A stretch of DNA of 64,000 bases from Antitrichia curtipendula (GCA_951230915.1 OX579635.1:15128001-15192000); one strand, 5' to 3'. Positions 22,272 to 34,295 are shown, counted from the stretch's first letter. Made by a program: numbers and translations. The notes: generated by a model not told the origin, from the sequence alone.

Positions 22272-24204
22272 TGTGTGTGTGTGATTGCAATTGTGTTGTA
22301 ATACTAGGAAGTGATTAGGAGTATTTTAAACAAGTTCATGAGATCAAATAGTATTTGGCTTGATTTGTCTTAGTACAAAACAATTCATTCAAAATTACAT
22401 TTTGTTAAATGAAATATTAATCAATGAGTATGTATAAAATAAATACAAAGTCTATGAAAAATGTGGAAAATATAATTTATCCAAAAAATAGCCTCACAAC
22501 AGTCACTAGAGGTGATATGAAAAGAAAAAAGAAATGAATATACAAATATTTAGTCTTGCATTAATTAGTTTTATGTCATCCTTCAATAAGAATTTGACCT
22601 TTACAAAATTTTGCACCCAATATCAAATTGGTACATACTTAAGACCAGGATGCACAAAAAGTAAAAGAAAAAGAGGATCTTTGTGGGTTGCTTAACCCCT
22701 AAATGTATTTGACTATGTTTCCAAAAAAAAAAAACGCTCTAAAACTGCCATTTCTAGTACAAGATCCAAATTTTTAAAATAAATCATTTTTGGACACATG
22801 TAACCGTAGGATTTTGTAGTACAATGGTTTGAAAAGATGTGGAAGAAATTTCAGAATTTTCTACCGTGTAGATTGCAAGATATTAGTGTTTGAAATGACA
22901 AAAGTCCTTTTTTGGACACTGCAAAAAAAACGGGCAGCTGCACTTCAGAAGGTCATATTTATATTTTAAAATGTTCAAAATGGTGGTTAATCTTTGGACT
23001 AATTTTTCAAGTCAAGTTGTCTACATGCTTGAAAATTTTCAGATCATTTGGAGTTGTAGATGATATAGGAAAAAAATAGTAAGCAGAAAGAAGTATAAAA
23101 TGATTCAAAATACCAAATTATTAATGATTTATTTATGGAATTGAAAAATTACAATCCCAATGGTTGGAATGTTGTGATAAACAATCTACACCCATTTCTT
23201 AAAAAAAAATTCAAAAATATCAAAAATTGAGTTAAATTAAGGACTTTAAAGTTTAGAGTAGAGAATCCATAATTCTTCATAAACTACCCACAAACTAAAA
23301 CTCCCGTAACTTTCATCTCATTAATCCAAATGGAATGATTCAAAGCTTTCCATATATTTACAGATCTACAAAACCGATTTCAAATTTTAATTTTTTTTAA
23401 AAGTGATTTTTCAAGAAGTTTTTTTGCTGCCCGGGCTGCCCGCCAAACAATGAAAACAACATATCATACCATAACTTTTTAGTTGTGTAGCCAAAAGCTA
23501 TAGAAATTATTGGGCCTAAAAGCTACTCCTCGGGAAAATGTTGTGTGAAAATTTCAAAGAAAAAAAATAAAAACTCCATTCGTAGTGAGCTGCCCAAAAT
23601 TGCTATGTTGCCAAGAAATGCAGTTTGGACATTCAGGGGTTAAGCAACCCAAAGTTATGCACAAATCACACTTTGCTAAGAAAAAGAAGAGTACATGATA
23701 AAGTTAACTCCAATATGCCATCCCAACCTTGCATGTACATGAATACTTTTCAGAATGAGAATATATATAAGGTAAAGAATCCAATACTAGTGCAAAATTG
23801 TGAGTAAAAAGATATGGATCTGATAAAATGGAGTATTACATTAAGATGTCACGTTTGACTAACATTGTTGTTAACATAAAAACAAGTGAATGTCACTTTA
23901 AATTGCGTCAAAAAAAACATAAGTTCCTTCTTATAGTGAAAGTATGAAAGTATGAAAGTCTCGGACTTGGATTCTAACATGATTCATGCCACATGGCCAG
24001 GTTCCATGTATCATAGGATTGGTGTTGGGAATCACACAACTAGTCCTCTATGCAATGTACTATGGATCAACACCTCGAAAGCCATTCCTTGCACCTGCAA
24101 ACAAGCTGGCATTGGAGATCGCTTCCGAAAAAATTGGCCCTGCCGTTCCAAACTCAAGTCCAGTAGGAAGCCCCGTGAAGAAAACAGCACCAAACAATGT
24201 CTGA
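19728..24204 (+). CDS. SWEET (MtN3/saliva) sugar transporter, six exons, 258 aa
   Basis: SWEETs are seven-helix uniporters that move sugars down their gradient across plasma or vacuolar membranes. Exons: 19728-19764, 20362-20398, 20623-20836, 21448-21609, 21834-21956, 24001-24204. Total 777 bases; all introns are GT...AG and all phases agree. The first exon reads MTSLVKVVFGVLG. Repeat one carries P24 (FLSP), P44 (VPYLTA), W55, Y58-G59 and N73 (TINAAG). Repeat two carries P146 (YAAP), KTKSVEFMP (P163), W177 and Y180. Helices lie at roughly 5-24, 40-60, 66-90, 97-119, 128-149, 160-183 and 189-212, followed by a polar tail of about 46 residues. This is the usual family length and intron layout. 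One oddity: the expected Pro-Asn at the start of helix 7 is P193-C194. N51 and N173 sit where sucrose-type clade III members usually have Ser, which leans towards hexose transport (inference from memory). The last intron is enlarged by a family A element. Confidence 0.94.
22227..22283. repeat. (TAA)n microsatellite followed by (TG)n
   Basis: About 14 units of TAA run from 22,227 to 22,269, then a short TG run. It lies in the fifth intron of the SWEET gene. Its translation gives a poly-isoleucine stretch that is not a gene. Confidence 0.95.
22685..23650 (-). mobile_element. Family A element, copy A2, inside the last SWEET intron
   Basis: GGGTTGCTTAACCCCTAAAT at the left faces an inverted copy ending AGGGGTTAAGCAACCC at the right (one mismatch in the last 22 bases). 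The interior is an inverted relative of A1, including GCTGCCCGGGCTGCCCG and 'gaatgattcaaagctttcc'. At 966 bases it accounts for almost half of the 2044-base intron. No coding capacity. The inverted GGGTTGC/GCAACCC outside the TTAA is not seen in the other copies. Confidence 0.85.
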
Positions 24205-27200
24205 AGTTTGTTTTTTGGTTCTTTTTGTGGCCCCAGGCTGCTTGCGTCTGGGGTCTTGTTCTTTCCACCTCTTGCAGTAAAAGATTTCTTTGCTAGTGTC
24301 CAAAAAAATAAAAAATAAAAAAATGTCTGAAGAAAAGCATTGATACAGTAGTTGCTTCTCTCCTGGAGAAAAAAATGAGCAATTCTACTACCTTTTCCAA
24401 GTAAATATTGAGTGATTACTAGAGTGTGTACGATGAAAACCTGATGGGTAGCACAAATTCAGGAGTACGTTGCCAAACAGACAACTCTCATTTTGTACCG
24501 AAGAGAGCTGCAAATTTAAAGCTACACCATTTGTTTCAACAATTGCTACGATTGGTTGAAGGCTGATTCTTCAATCTAAGCTCACGAACTCAATATCAAA
24601 CTGTCGGCTGATTCTTTCGCAGAAATATGGACTTGACAGACCAAATTGAATAGGCAGGTAACGGATTCAAAGCAAGCAACCTCAATGCATGAATTTAGGT
24701 TCCGGCTGTCGACTTCAAGAGCACCACGAAACCTGCTCGCCTTGCAGTGGAGTTTGAGGGTCACTCCACCGTTATAATCATGATCAGTAAACCTCACATT
24801 TACACGTTGATTTCCTAGTATCCTCAAAATCCAAAAACAATTCTACAAACCACGATGAGCTCCAAAATAGAGCCTTCCATCCTCAAAGACTTTTGTATTT
24901 GTGACGAAGTTTCTCCCTCCCCCCCGAAATTCTCAGCATAGTGTACCTGCACGACATCAACATCCTCGTCAACATCTTCAGTTGTAATCTCAAAAACAAG
25001 TTCCAGAAAGTATGCGGTAACAAAGTCCACCTTGAATTTGAGTCACAAAAGATACACATTAGAGAAAGTTTGGACTCTGAAGAAGGTCGCTAAGAAGTGC
25101 CGGAAGGGACATTTGTATTACATTTATTTTGGCTTGATAAAAAAATTTCCCCTACTGTCACTCATTGTGAGTTTCGCAATCGTCAGAGCATCGATTCTAA
25201 AAGAAATATTACTTAAATGGAGGGGGCGGTAGTTACTATTCTTAAATATATGTCATTGTTTTTATACCTTGACTTGCCCATTTTTATACCTTGACAAAAG
25301 TACATTGACACATAACTATACATAAACTATACATAAAAGGAGTAAGAGTGATAGTTCTTCACGAAGGTCACACAAGCTGACACCGCATCTCTGACAAAGA
25401 TGCCATCCTTTTCCTAGCTCCGTAGGACTCCCCAAATAGAGTGGCTCGTCAAAGCTTGACAGACTTCTCGAGAGTCCAAATTTTCTCTAATGAGTAGAAC
25501 CTCCCTATAATAGTGTTATTGTATGAACAAATAAACTTCTCTAAGGTAATATTGTCAGACTAGTCTTGGACTTGTTCCCATACAAAGGTTAGAGAATCCG
25601 CAATACATACTCAGCATACAAGCCTTGTAATGGCAAATGGCGGGCGGGCCATTCCACAAAGCCGTGGAAGTGCCGGGTGTTTCTTTGGAAAAATTGACCC
25701 AATGCAAAGACGGCAATCCCAACGTCACAAAGACTTTTCCATATTATAAAAAGAAGGAATAAAAAGAATCTACATTAAAAAAAAACTAACTAACTTTGGA
25801 ACGAGAGAAAGTTGAATTGATTAGCACACATATCGATGCTTCAAAAGCGTTGACAATAATGATTATTTTTACAAATAGCCAACTTGCAGGCCCTTCACAT
25901 GTTGCAAATTAGCTGGTCCCGGGTGGTTGCATATTGAGGCCATGGAATTGGAGGTTCTAATAACGGTGGCATTGGAGCACAATTTTAAATAGAAATAAGT
26001 CCGGGCGGGTAGAGTACTGATATTGTTTGGATCATGGGTGCATTGCAGATGCTCTTATAATTGAAAATGACCCTCTATAATTTAATAACCTCTCTAGTGT
26101 AATATTGTCAGACTAGTCCCAGACCTATCGTTTTAGAAAAGTTCTATTATATGTTGCATTGGGCATTTAGTCATTAAGGACAAGTCTTGTTGGACAATCT
26201 TTCTACTAGCGCATATTCTCTTTAATTCATTCAAATGGAATCTAGAACATTCACTCAAATACAAACTTGCTTAATCACCTATTTTGACATGGGTGATTGC
26301 ACACTATGGTCGCCTTTCTGTTGAATATACAATCCAATAAAAAAATAATACAAAATGTACACATATTGGTACAAAATATATGCAAATTGGTATTAAACCA
26401 AAATGCCACTTATACCAAAATTCAATGTTGGCTCATCTAAGGCAAAAGTTTTTCAATAGATTCTTAAATTTAAAATAAATAAATAAATAATTTAAGTCAA
26501 AATTTGACTCTCATACTAAAATCACACATTTGCTAGGATATTTTCTTATACAAGTCATAAAACACTAATTAAGTGCCTAGTCTAAGTACCTAAACATTAG
26601 AGCATTGGATTTAGCTCTTTGAATTGTAAGAATGAAACCCCAAACTAGGCAAAAAAAAATACAACAATGCCAAACATGAATTTGTGACAGTACAAACATT
26701 TAATGTTTGTACTCCATACATTCAATTAATAGATCAAGTTCACTTTTTGTTATGCAATTATCAATGTATGCAAAACATAAGACTCCAATCCATTTTTATT
26801 TCTTTTTTAAGTCACAAAAACCATAGGAAAATTGACTCCAAACTTTCATCTTGTGCAAAAATTTTGCCATGACTATGATTTTGGACAACCATAGTGTGCT
26901 CTCGAGTGTGCTTTTACCCACATCAACACATGTGATTCACATCCCCTTCCAAAATACGAAATTCAAGCAATCCAATATGTGCCAAAAGCTTTCCCAATGC
27001 GGCCACAATACACCAATAATAATTAGGAACTATAGATTCCAAGACGACACCAATATCTTCCATTTGATTCTAACCTCCCAATACTAAATTACGTAAACAA
27101 ATTACTATTTAGTGAGAGCTTCTCCATTGGGACATGCCAAGTAAATACTTGCAAAGTTCTAGCGTCCTTGCTAGCTTGAGGGAGAGCCCCATTGTCCACA

Positions 27201-28320
27201 CTCCAAGTGCAAAAAAATTCATACTCTCCAAATCAAGCTCTAGAGACGCCAAGGTCGAGTACCCTTGGAAATCCTCAATATGCCCAAAGGACGGTGCTTT
27301 GTAGCAATTGAATAAGGAAATCATTATTGTAATGACAAATCAGGGCTACTTGTAGCCATGCCATCAATTCTTGTTGGAACATGTGCATGTAATAGTGTCA
27401 GAGGAGAGGCCACATCAACTCCAATATCTTGGCTCATGGTACAAATTTTGTAAAATTGAGACTTGAAAAAAAAACCTTGGAGAGCCTAGGTGGAGACCTT
27501 GGATTGTGCACAACCCCATTATTGTACATTTGGAACTCACCAAAAAATTTTGAGCAAGTTAGATATGAAGGCTAGTAGCATAGAAGCTTCTAGGAACTTG
27601 ACTTGATCATACAACCTTACATTATTTACAATACTCTATGTTAATGATCAAAATGATGTAACCAAACACCTCCAAGCATTCTAACACACTTCCAAACATG
27701 TTCCCTAAGATACTTGTATCTAGACTATTGTCTAAATATTTAGGATTTTCAAATTGGTTTGTCACCCTCACGCACCACATATCTAACAAATCAAGACATC
27801 CCTGATTCATTGCTACCTACCCTTCCCAAATCCAATCCCTTCCCATTCAACTTCCTTTCACAACCTGTCAAATTCTATCATTGTGAAAAAAACATCTATT
27901 GCAACGGCCCAACATTCTATGTTCTAGTTGCAACCACTTGACTCCACGTAGCCTATCTTATCCATGCCACCTAAAAAGTTCAATTCCACAAAGGTCAAAG
28001 AAGTACAAGTCAACTTGGATTGGATGCCCTTCTTATCTTTTTAAGTAGACTTCACTAGAAAATGTTGGGAAGAATCCAACACTCTTGAAAGGAGATGTTT
28101 TATCTTGGCCAAGAGTGTCTTATCATTGACAAAATGAAAAGGATTCTAAAGACCTTCCATTATGGCATTACCCAAAACTCCCTTCAATAAGGTATATATT
28201 TTTCTTTTAAACTTCTAAGGAAGGAAATTTTTGTAACCCATTTAAGATATGAATGGAAATCTGACGGAAGGTCTTTCCTTTTAGTTGAAGACTATTGTTG
28301 GTTCCTTAAGATAGTTATAA
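24205..28320. other. Intergenic stretch downstream of SWEET, no supported gene
   Basis: On the minus strand, about 25,050-24,920 reads KVDFVTAYFLELVFEITTED then an acidic run, ending at a good GTGCAG/GTACAC donor. A second block near 24,800-24,680 also reads open. I recognise neither and found no acceptor that joins them, so they are at best a fragment. GTAATATTGTCAGACTAGTC occurs near 25,541 and 26,100 as a direct repeat. The remainder is AT-rich without signals. AATAAA-like words at 24,305-24,322 may serve the SWEET transcript as polyadenylation signals. Confidence 0.35.
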
Positions 28321-29425
28321 CACTATAAGAAATCGATGTTTTTTTAAACATCACAAAAAACGCGGCCGAACATTTTCTTTGATGCGCACATAGTCAACGT
28401 TAATGTCACCTAAAATCTGTTATAACTAACGGCCAAAAAACGTCACGAAATTTGAAAAAATGCAACCGATTTCTGCTTGTTTTTTTGTGACATCCTACAA
28501 AACGGGGTCTTGGAGAGTCACCAAAAGAGGGCACGTGGAAGACAGGTCGGCTCCACGTGAGCGGCTCAAGGGCGGGCAGGGCCACGTGGTTCATTTTTTC
28601 ATCCAAGGCGTTAGTGACGTGTGCCATGACGTGGACCCCTCAAAAAACTTTTAAACTTAACCGTGTTTGACATGGTGGATGACATGGAGGTCAGAGAATC
28701 TGACATTTTTCATCCAGACTATTTTTTCATCCATCTCGTTTTTTTCATCCACTCCATTTTTTCAAAAAAAAATTAGTTAACATAAATTAAAAAATAAAAG
28801 TGAACAACAAAAAAAATGTAGAATTCACCAAGAAATAAAAAAACTTACCATTTACCATCAATTTTATTTTGATGGAAAAATTACATTAAAATGAACATTT
28901 TAAGGGTCATATTTATACCCATTCTTTGTCCATGGTGCGACAAACGATATGGGATAAATAGCCAACATTGTTTGAGACGTCCAACCCAACATCCAACATG
29001 TTGTTTCAAACGTCTAACCCGATGTCCATCCATCCATCATTTCTTTTTTTTCCAAAATATGCCACGTGGCTGCCCTTTGCTAAAAAAATTGTCCATTATG
29101 AGACAAACAATATGGAATAATTAGCCTACATTGTTTGAGACGTCCAACTCGACGTCCATCCATCCATCCACTTATTTTTTTCTAAAATATGCTACGTGGA
29201 TGCCCTTCTCTAAATCTACTTGCTGACGTGGCAATTTATGTTGTATGCGACGTTTTATAAAAACATGGCCATGTCGCAGTTGACATTGTCACAAACATAG
29301 CCGTCCACAGTGACATGGTTGCATTTTCTGCAAAACACATACATGTTTTTTGGAACATCTGACGTTTGAAAAAACACGACACGTTTGTTGCTAAACGCCA
29401 CCAAAAACGTGCTTTTCTTATAGTG
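28321..29425 (+). mobile_element. Non-autonomous CACTA (En/Spm-like) element with TAA target duplication
   Basis: The element begins CACTATAAGAAA and ends TTTCTTATAGTG, with further inverted words just inside (ATGTTTTTTTAAACATCAC against TTTGAAAAAAC-type repeats). It is flanked on both sides by TAA, matching the 3-base target duplication typical of CACTA elements. Internally, about 28,938-29,085 and 29,101-29,220 are direct repeats containing GACGTCCA and CATCCATCCATCC. ACGTGG-type words occur at least six times. No transposase is encoded in the 1105 bases. Confidence 0.9.
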
Positions 29426-29784
29426 TAATTCTCTTTAAAACAATCTTCAATATAATATTTTGTACTAGATAACGTGCCTTCTACCCTACAAGCAGGCTTA
29501 GGAAGGCCGCGAGCAGGGCAGAATGACCCTTGAAGGATGTGTTCCTAGCATTAAGAGCAATTTCATATGCATAATCAGTCCATTGGAGCAGCAATCTCGT
29601 CATAATTGGCTTTTTACGCGGATTCTATTAAGCCCTGCCAATTCTAAAAATCAATTCAACTACATAGTCCAAGGTGGCACTTTTCTCTTAGCCTTACTTC
29701 CCCCCGGCTTAATTGTTCGTTAAAACTAGACTAGTTATTCTCTCCTTTTTTGTCTTTCAGCTCCACTGATACTTCCTTTTTTTA

Positions 29785-29945
29785 ACCCATAAGCAACACT
29801 GAGGATGTTTTTCGGCCGATGCATGACAAAGAATCTCTCAGGGAAATAAGTGCAACTATTCATCCTCCAAATTTTGTATCATTAGGGAAGATTATCTACA
29901 ATATTTTGACTTCCAATGAGTGCTTTTGCATTTTTTGTGAAGAAA
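29785..29945 (+). repeat. Family H repeat, copy 2
   Basis: It shares AACCCATAA, then CTGAGGA.GTTTTTCGGCC, then AAATCTCTC, GTGCAACT and GAGTGCTTTTGCATTTTTT with 31,315-31,480. It is also shared in inverted form with 10,563-10,745. It runs directly into a family A fragment. Confidence 0.65.
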
Positions 29946-30600
29946 ATTACATTTCTTTTTGTGAAGATAGAGAATCGTATTAGCTTTCCAAAAATGTAAT
30001 TTTTATTTCAATCAGTGCCTAGGAGCAAAAGTTATGGCACAAAAAACCCAAATTTTAGTTCGATGGGCAGAAAAAAATCCTCAAAAAAACTTTAAATTTT
30101 AAATTTTAAAAATTTGTTTCATATAGATTTTTTATTTATTTACGTGGAAATCTTTTATTCCTTCCATTTGGATTTGCTATGCAAAAGTTATGGTCAATCT
30201 TATTTTTCGGGCAATTAGAGCATCTTTTTGAAAAAATAACTTGTGGGATTCATCTCTAAATTCAATTTTAACAATTAAAAAAAATTTAAAAGTTTCACAA
30301 GGTCAAAATTTCTTTCTAGAACAATCTCACTGTTGAGATTAGTATATTTCAATTCTATCTTAGAGCTATTAATGCTTTAGTTTTTCCATCAATCCTGAAT
30401 CTACTTCTACTTAACAATTTTTTAATGAGTGAAAACTAAGTGTGTGTGTTTGTTTGTTTTTTAATTTCTAGATTATCAACTCAATTCTTCATCATATAAA
30501 ATTAGAAATTCAAAATCATTAGAGCAAAAATTTAAATTAAAAAGGTTCAAAGCCAAAAAATGTAGTTGAACAAGATGCAAAAAAACTAGATTCGCTCACT
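29946..30600 (+). mobile_element. Family A fragment, lacking both ends
   Basis: AAAAGTTATGGCACAAAAAA, TTATGGTCAATCTT, GCAATTAGAGCATCTTTTTG, AATAACTTG.(A)GGATTCAT and ACTTCTACTTAACA appear in the same order as in A5, A6 and A7. The terminal TTAACCCC is absent on both sides. The left break meets a family H repeat. The right break meets less AT-rich unique sequence. Confidence 0.7.
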
Positions 30601-31314
30601 CCTGATCTTAACGTCGACAATGAATGAAATTCACTTTGAAATGACGGAGTTGTGGATTTGCTCGGCCATTGTCTCGATCGGAAAACAGTGGCTTCATCCT
30701 CGACGTAATGACTGATTTTGACAATGAATGACTTCACCGTTTGAATGCCGGAGCCTGCAGCTGCTCGGCCATTGTCTCCGATCGCCGAAGGTCCGTCGTC
30801 GCGAGCTGATAACGTCACAGTTACGTTGCACTAGCACTACATCATGAGACGGAATCGAATAGCAATTGTCACCAGCTTTCGGAATCTGTCAGATACTTTA
30901 GTTTCTTGGCGCCTGCTAAACTTAGGTGGTGCTGTTGGCAAGGGAGTACGGCACACCACACATTGAAACCTAGTGTAGCTTATTCGTTTCAACAAAAAAC
31001 TATAACTAAAAAAAGAAAAAAGGGAGGAAGAGAAAACACTACTGTAGTGTGGCTTAGCTGAATGATGTGTGAATAAGCTTTACTTGTTGGCTGTGGACGG
31101 AGTGAGGCGCAAGGGGAGGGGGAGTCAGGCTTGGGTTTCAATGGAATCTATCCCTGAGAAAGGTGGAGTACGGCAGCTCCTTTACTTGAAAAAAGCAAGC
31201 CATGGCTACAGGGATGGACAGAGACTCTTGAAGTGTTCACTTGGTGCTTGAGTTGTTTGGGATCAAATCTCTAGCCAACAACAAGGGGAGACAACCCATT
31301 TCAGACCGCTTAAA
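30601..31314. other. Less AT-rich stretch with an internal duplication, no recognised gene
   Basis: GACAATGAATGA followed by GCTCGGCCATTGTCTC occurs twice about 105 bases apart (near 30,615 and 30,720), an imperfect tandem duplication. An open frame on the minus strand (30,818-30,537) covers it and continues into the A fragment, which argues against a real gene. The frame at 31,069-31,251 has no domain I recognise. Confidence 0.4.
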
Positions 31315-31480
31315 CCCATAACCGACTCGCTGAGGACGTTTTCCGGCCAATGAATGACAAAAAAATCTCTCCATGCAAGACATGAGTGCAACTGTAGTCA
31401 TATTCCAAATTTTTGTGTAGAAAGGGAAGGTCTTCCAGTGAGTGCTTTTGCATTTTTTTTTTAAACCAACAATTCACACA
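31315..31480 (+). repeat. Family H repeat, copy 3
   Basis: It carries ACCCATAACCGACTCGCTGA, then GTTTTCCGGCC, then AGTGAGTGCTTTTGCATTTT, in the same order as 29,785-29,945. Confidence 0.65.
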
Positions 31481-32812
31481 GTACCAGAACAGTTGATTTC
31501 TACTGTGACCAGCTTGTTGTCTAAGGGTTAAGCAATTGAGCATATCAAAGCGCAAGTATGTTGAGTGGAAAAGTTTCCCCGTGTAGAGAAATAGATTTAA
31601 GGAGGATTCCATAATTTTTCACAATTTTCTTTCCTAAAACAAAATTACCATTCATTTTCTAGTTGAAGATTTGTTTGTTTGTCCCATACAGGTCATGTAG
31701 GTCATCCTACTTCTGACAAAGAGCTAGTTACAAAATCAAGAGTCTTGTAGCATGATCATAATGAGCCATTCTTGATCACTTACTCATCGCATACCTACAC
31801 GGAAATAGACCTCCTTAGATTGCCAAAATAGGAGGGTGGGAATATATTTCCACCAAGGAGGCACATGTTCATACCTTGTGTCAAAATCTTATAAACATCT
31901 TACCAAAATTGACTTTGTGAGCAAGTACTTGACATTTTTTGCAATCGTTGAATAGTCATTTGGTCCTTTACAGATTAATGACTTTGGACTAAGGAGAAGA
32001 GGGCTTGCATTGACAAAAACTACCTTGAAGAAGTTTGAGTAGCTACTTTACTGGAAATGTAAGTTAATGCTACATGGATATAGCCTTTTATAATATAGTT
32101 ACTTGTATTCAATTGAATCTTTTGTCAACAATATCTATGAAATTTGGGAACTTGGAACTGAAAGTTGAGTGAAGTGAGCATGCTTGATGAATTGGTTGTA
32201 TATGGAAAGAGAGAAGGCCTTGAATTGACTAAAGCTACCTTGAGGAAGTTTGAGTAGCTACCTTATTCAAATAGCAAGCCATTGCTATAGGGACAAATTA
32301 TCTCACAATGTAGTGGCTTCTTTCTTGCTTTTTTTAATAAATTCCCACTCAAACTTCCTTACATGTAGTTTATGTTAATGCCAAGTCTCTTCCTCTTCGA
32401 TGGAAAGTTAACAAATCAAGCAGCTACACTAAAAGAAGCATTGTTGCAAAACAATAGCTCGCGTTTGAAATAATAAGGTATGTATGTATGTCTATGAGTC
32501 CAAAAGTTCCACCTGAGATCACAACAAGTTTTGAAGTTTTAGAATTTGTATTGATTCTAATTTGTCATAGTCATTTGCCTCCAAGTCTTTGGTCTAAAAT
32601 GTATGTGTCTTGTAATCGTAGTATATTTGTCGACTTATATTAAATCAAGAAGACAACTTAGGAGAATAAACACATAAATTTTGATTTTGTTCTTTGTTCT
32701 TTATCAAGTTGCCTTCATCTATCATTTAGTTGTCCTCAATTGTTTTAGGGTGTCCTTGAGCTATCTTTAGAATTGTTCTGCAGACTGTATCTTACAAGTT
32801 TCTTCCTTTAGA
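31481..32812. other. No feature recognised
   Basis: AT-rich sequence. CTACCTTGA(A/G)GAAGTTTGAGTAGCTAC occurs near 32,019 and 32,235, a direct repeat with 216-base spacing. No gene or element ends were found. Confidence 0.4.
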
Positions 32813-33136
32813 CATTACAAAAAATATGAGGCCTGCGGAAGGCCGTTAAGCCTGGACCCCGTAGTGATACTACGGAGTTCTTTCTCAAAAAAAAAAATTC
32901 AGAAACTGAAATTCTGACGTGGTCGAAGTTCCACGCCAGCGCTGACGTCAGCGCCACATCAGCGTGACGTCACTTTTCAATTTTTTTTTCTGGGAAAAAA
33001 AAAAAAAAAAAAAAAAGTTATTTTTTTTCAAAAAAAAAAAGTTTTTTTTTTTTTTTTTTTTTTTTCCGTAATATCACCCGCGGGTCCCGAAAATCAGCAC
33101 TCACGGCCTTGTTGAGGCCTCATATTTTTTGTAATG
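32813..33136. mobile_element. MITE with CATTACAAAAAATATGAGGC termini
   Basis: The left end CATTACAAAAAATATGAGGC, then CT, GCGGA and AGGCCGT, is mirrored at the right by ACGGCCT, TGTTG, AGGCCTCATATTTTTTGTAATG. The core contains GC-rich words (GACGTCAGCG, CCCGCGGGTCCC) and opposing A and T homopolymers of about 20 bases (32,996-33,065) that would pair in a hairpin. The end sequence resembles a CACTA terminus with a changed second codon, but the class is not certain. 324 bases, no coding capacity. Confidence 0.85.
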
Positions 33137-34065
33137 TTTCTCCCTTTGGACCTAACATGTAGAACTTTTCTTGCAAGGTTTGAATAACCAAATGGCCCTA
33201 AAGAAGTGGTTTCATTAACTCAATTTGGATCTCAAAGTTGTTCTAACTTTGGTTGTATTAGATTGGATCATACAAGAGAGTGGAAAAATAATACAAGTTG
33301 TCTTTTTGTTTAATGGATGAATAGATAGCTCATTATTGACAAGTGTCGATGTTTTTGAAATTACATTGAATGCATTCCAATTGAATTGTTTTGGCCACAA
33401 TCCATGCTACCAAATACCACTTATCGTATTGTTTTGAAGCAGTGCTCCTACTTTCTTACGCATCATGTGGCATGTCCTACATTGCTTGTCTTGCATTCTT
33501 TTCGTGCAGACTTTGTCTTTGTACTTATTTTACAATCTCTCTTTGTCATTGTGCTAAATATATATCTAATCTACATAAAATGGTGACAACTCACTAGAAG
33601 ATTTTTGGGGCCAAAAGAAGATCACAAGTTCCCATGAGTTCCCGGACTACGGAAAACAATGAAAACTCTGCAAAATCCAGGGCCAAATAAAAAATCTGAC
33701 ATGGCTGCAATCGTGCCACATCAGATAATATTATTTAAATATTATTTTTAGATAATATTTAATATTTTAATATTTTTAATATTTTTTAAATATTTTGCCT
33801 TGTTCACAATCTAGAAAAGAGGTCTAAAACAGTAAAACAGCCCTTTCATGCCCTCAAATCTCCTCTAATGCAATAAGAAGTCTTTCTTAACTTATCTGGA
33901 TTAAAGTGAAAATAGGTCTACTAATGTCAAATTGTCCTATTTGGCCTACAAGATAGCTATGACAGGTTTGAGACAATTAAAAGTTTGATTTTACTCAAGA
34001 AAAATGCAAAAAATTAAGTGAAGACAAATCTTGAACTTACAATGTCTATTGTCAACTATGAGCCC
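33137..34065. other. No gene; low-complexity AT tract
   Basis: Positions 33,720-33,800 are built from ATAATATTTAAATATT-like words. The frames at 33,386-33,597 overlap each other in two frames and lack any domain. CACTAGAAGATTTTTGG at 33,592 resembles a CACTA end without a partner. Confidence 0.4.
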
Positions 34066-34140
34066 AATTGTGTCTCTATCTATAGCATTCCAATATTCAA
34101 GCCTTAGAATATTGCACCACTATAGATAGGAACACAATAG
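34066..34140. repeat. Short hairpin
   Basis: ATTGTGTCTCTATCTATAG at the left pairs with CTATAGATAGGAACACAATA at the right. A second inner stem, CCAATATTC against GAATATTG, lies between them. The unit spans about 75 bases. Confidence 0.65.
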
Positions 34141-34295
34141 AAATCAGCATCAATGGTGGACATACATACTTTATGTACTGATCTATTCAAACTTCTTCAC
34201 AACAACAAGTGGACTTATAGTAGATGGTTAGGAATTTAGAAACTCATTGAACTTTTGTACTCATCCTTTTGAGTGCAGAAGAATGAAACGAATGA

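Noticed and set aside
22073..22318. Open frame with a poly-isoleucine stretch
   Set aside because: It is the (TAA)n microsatellite inside the fifth SWEET intron.
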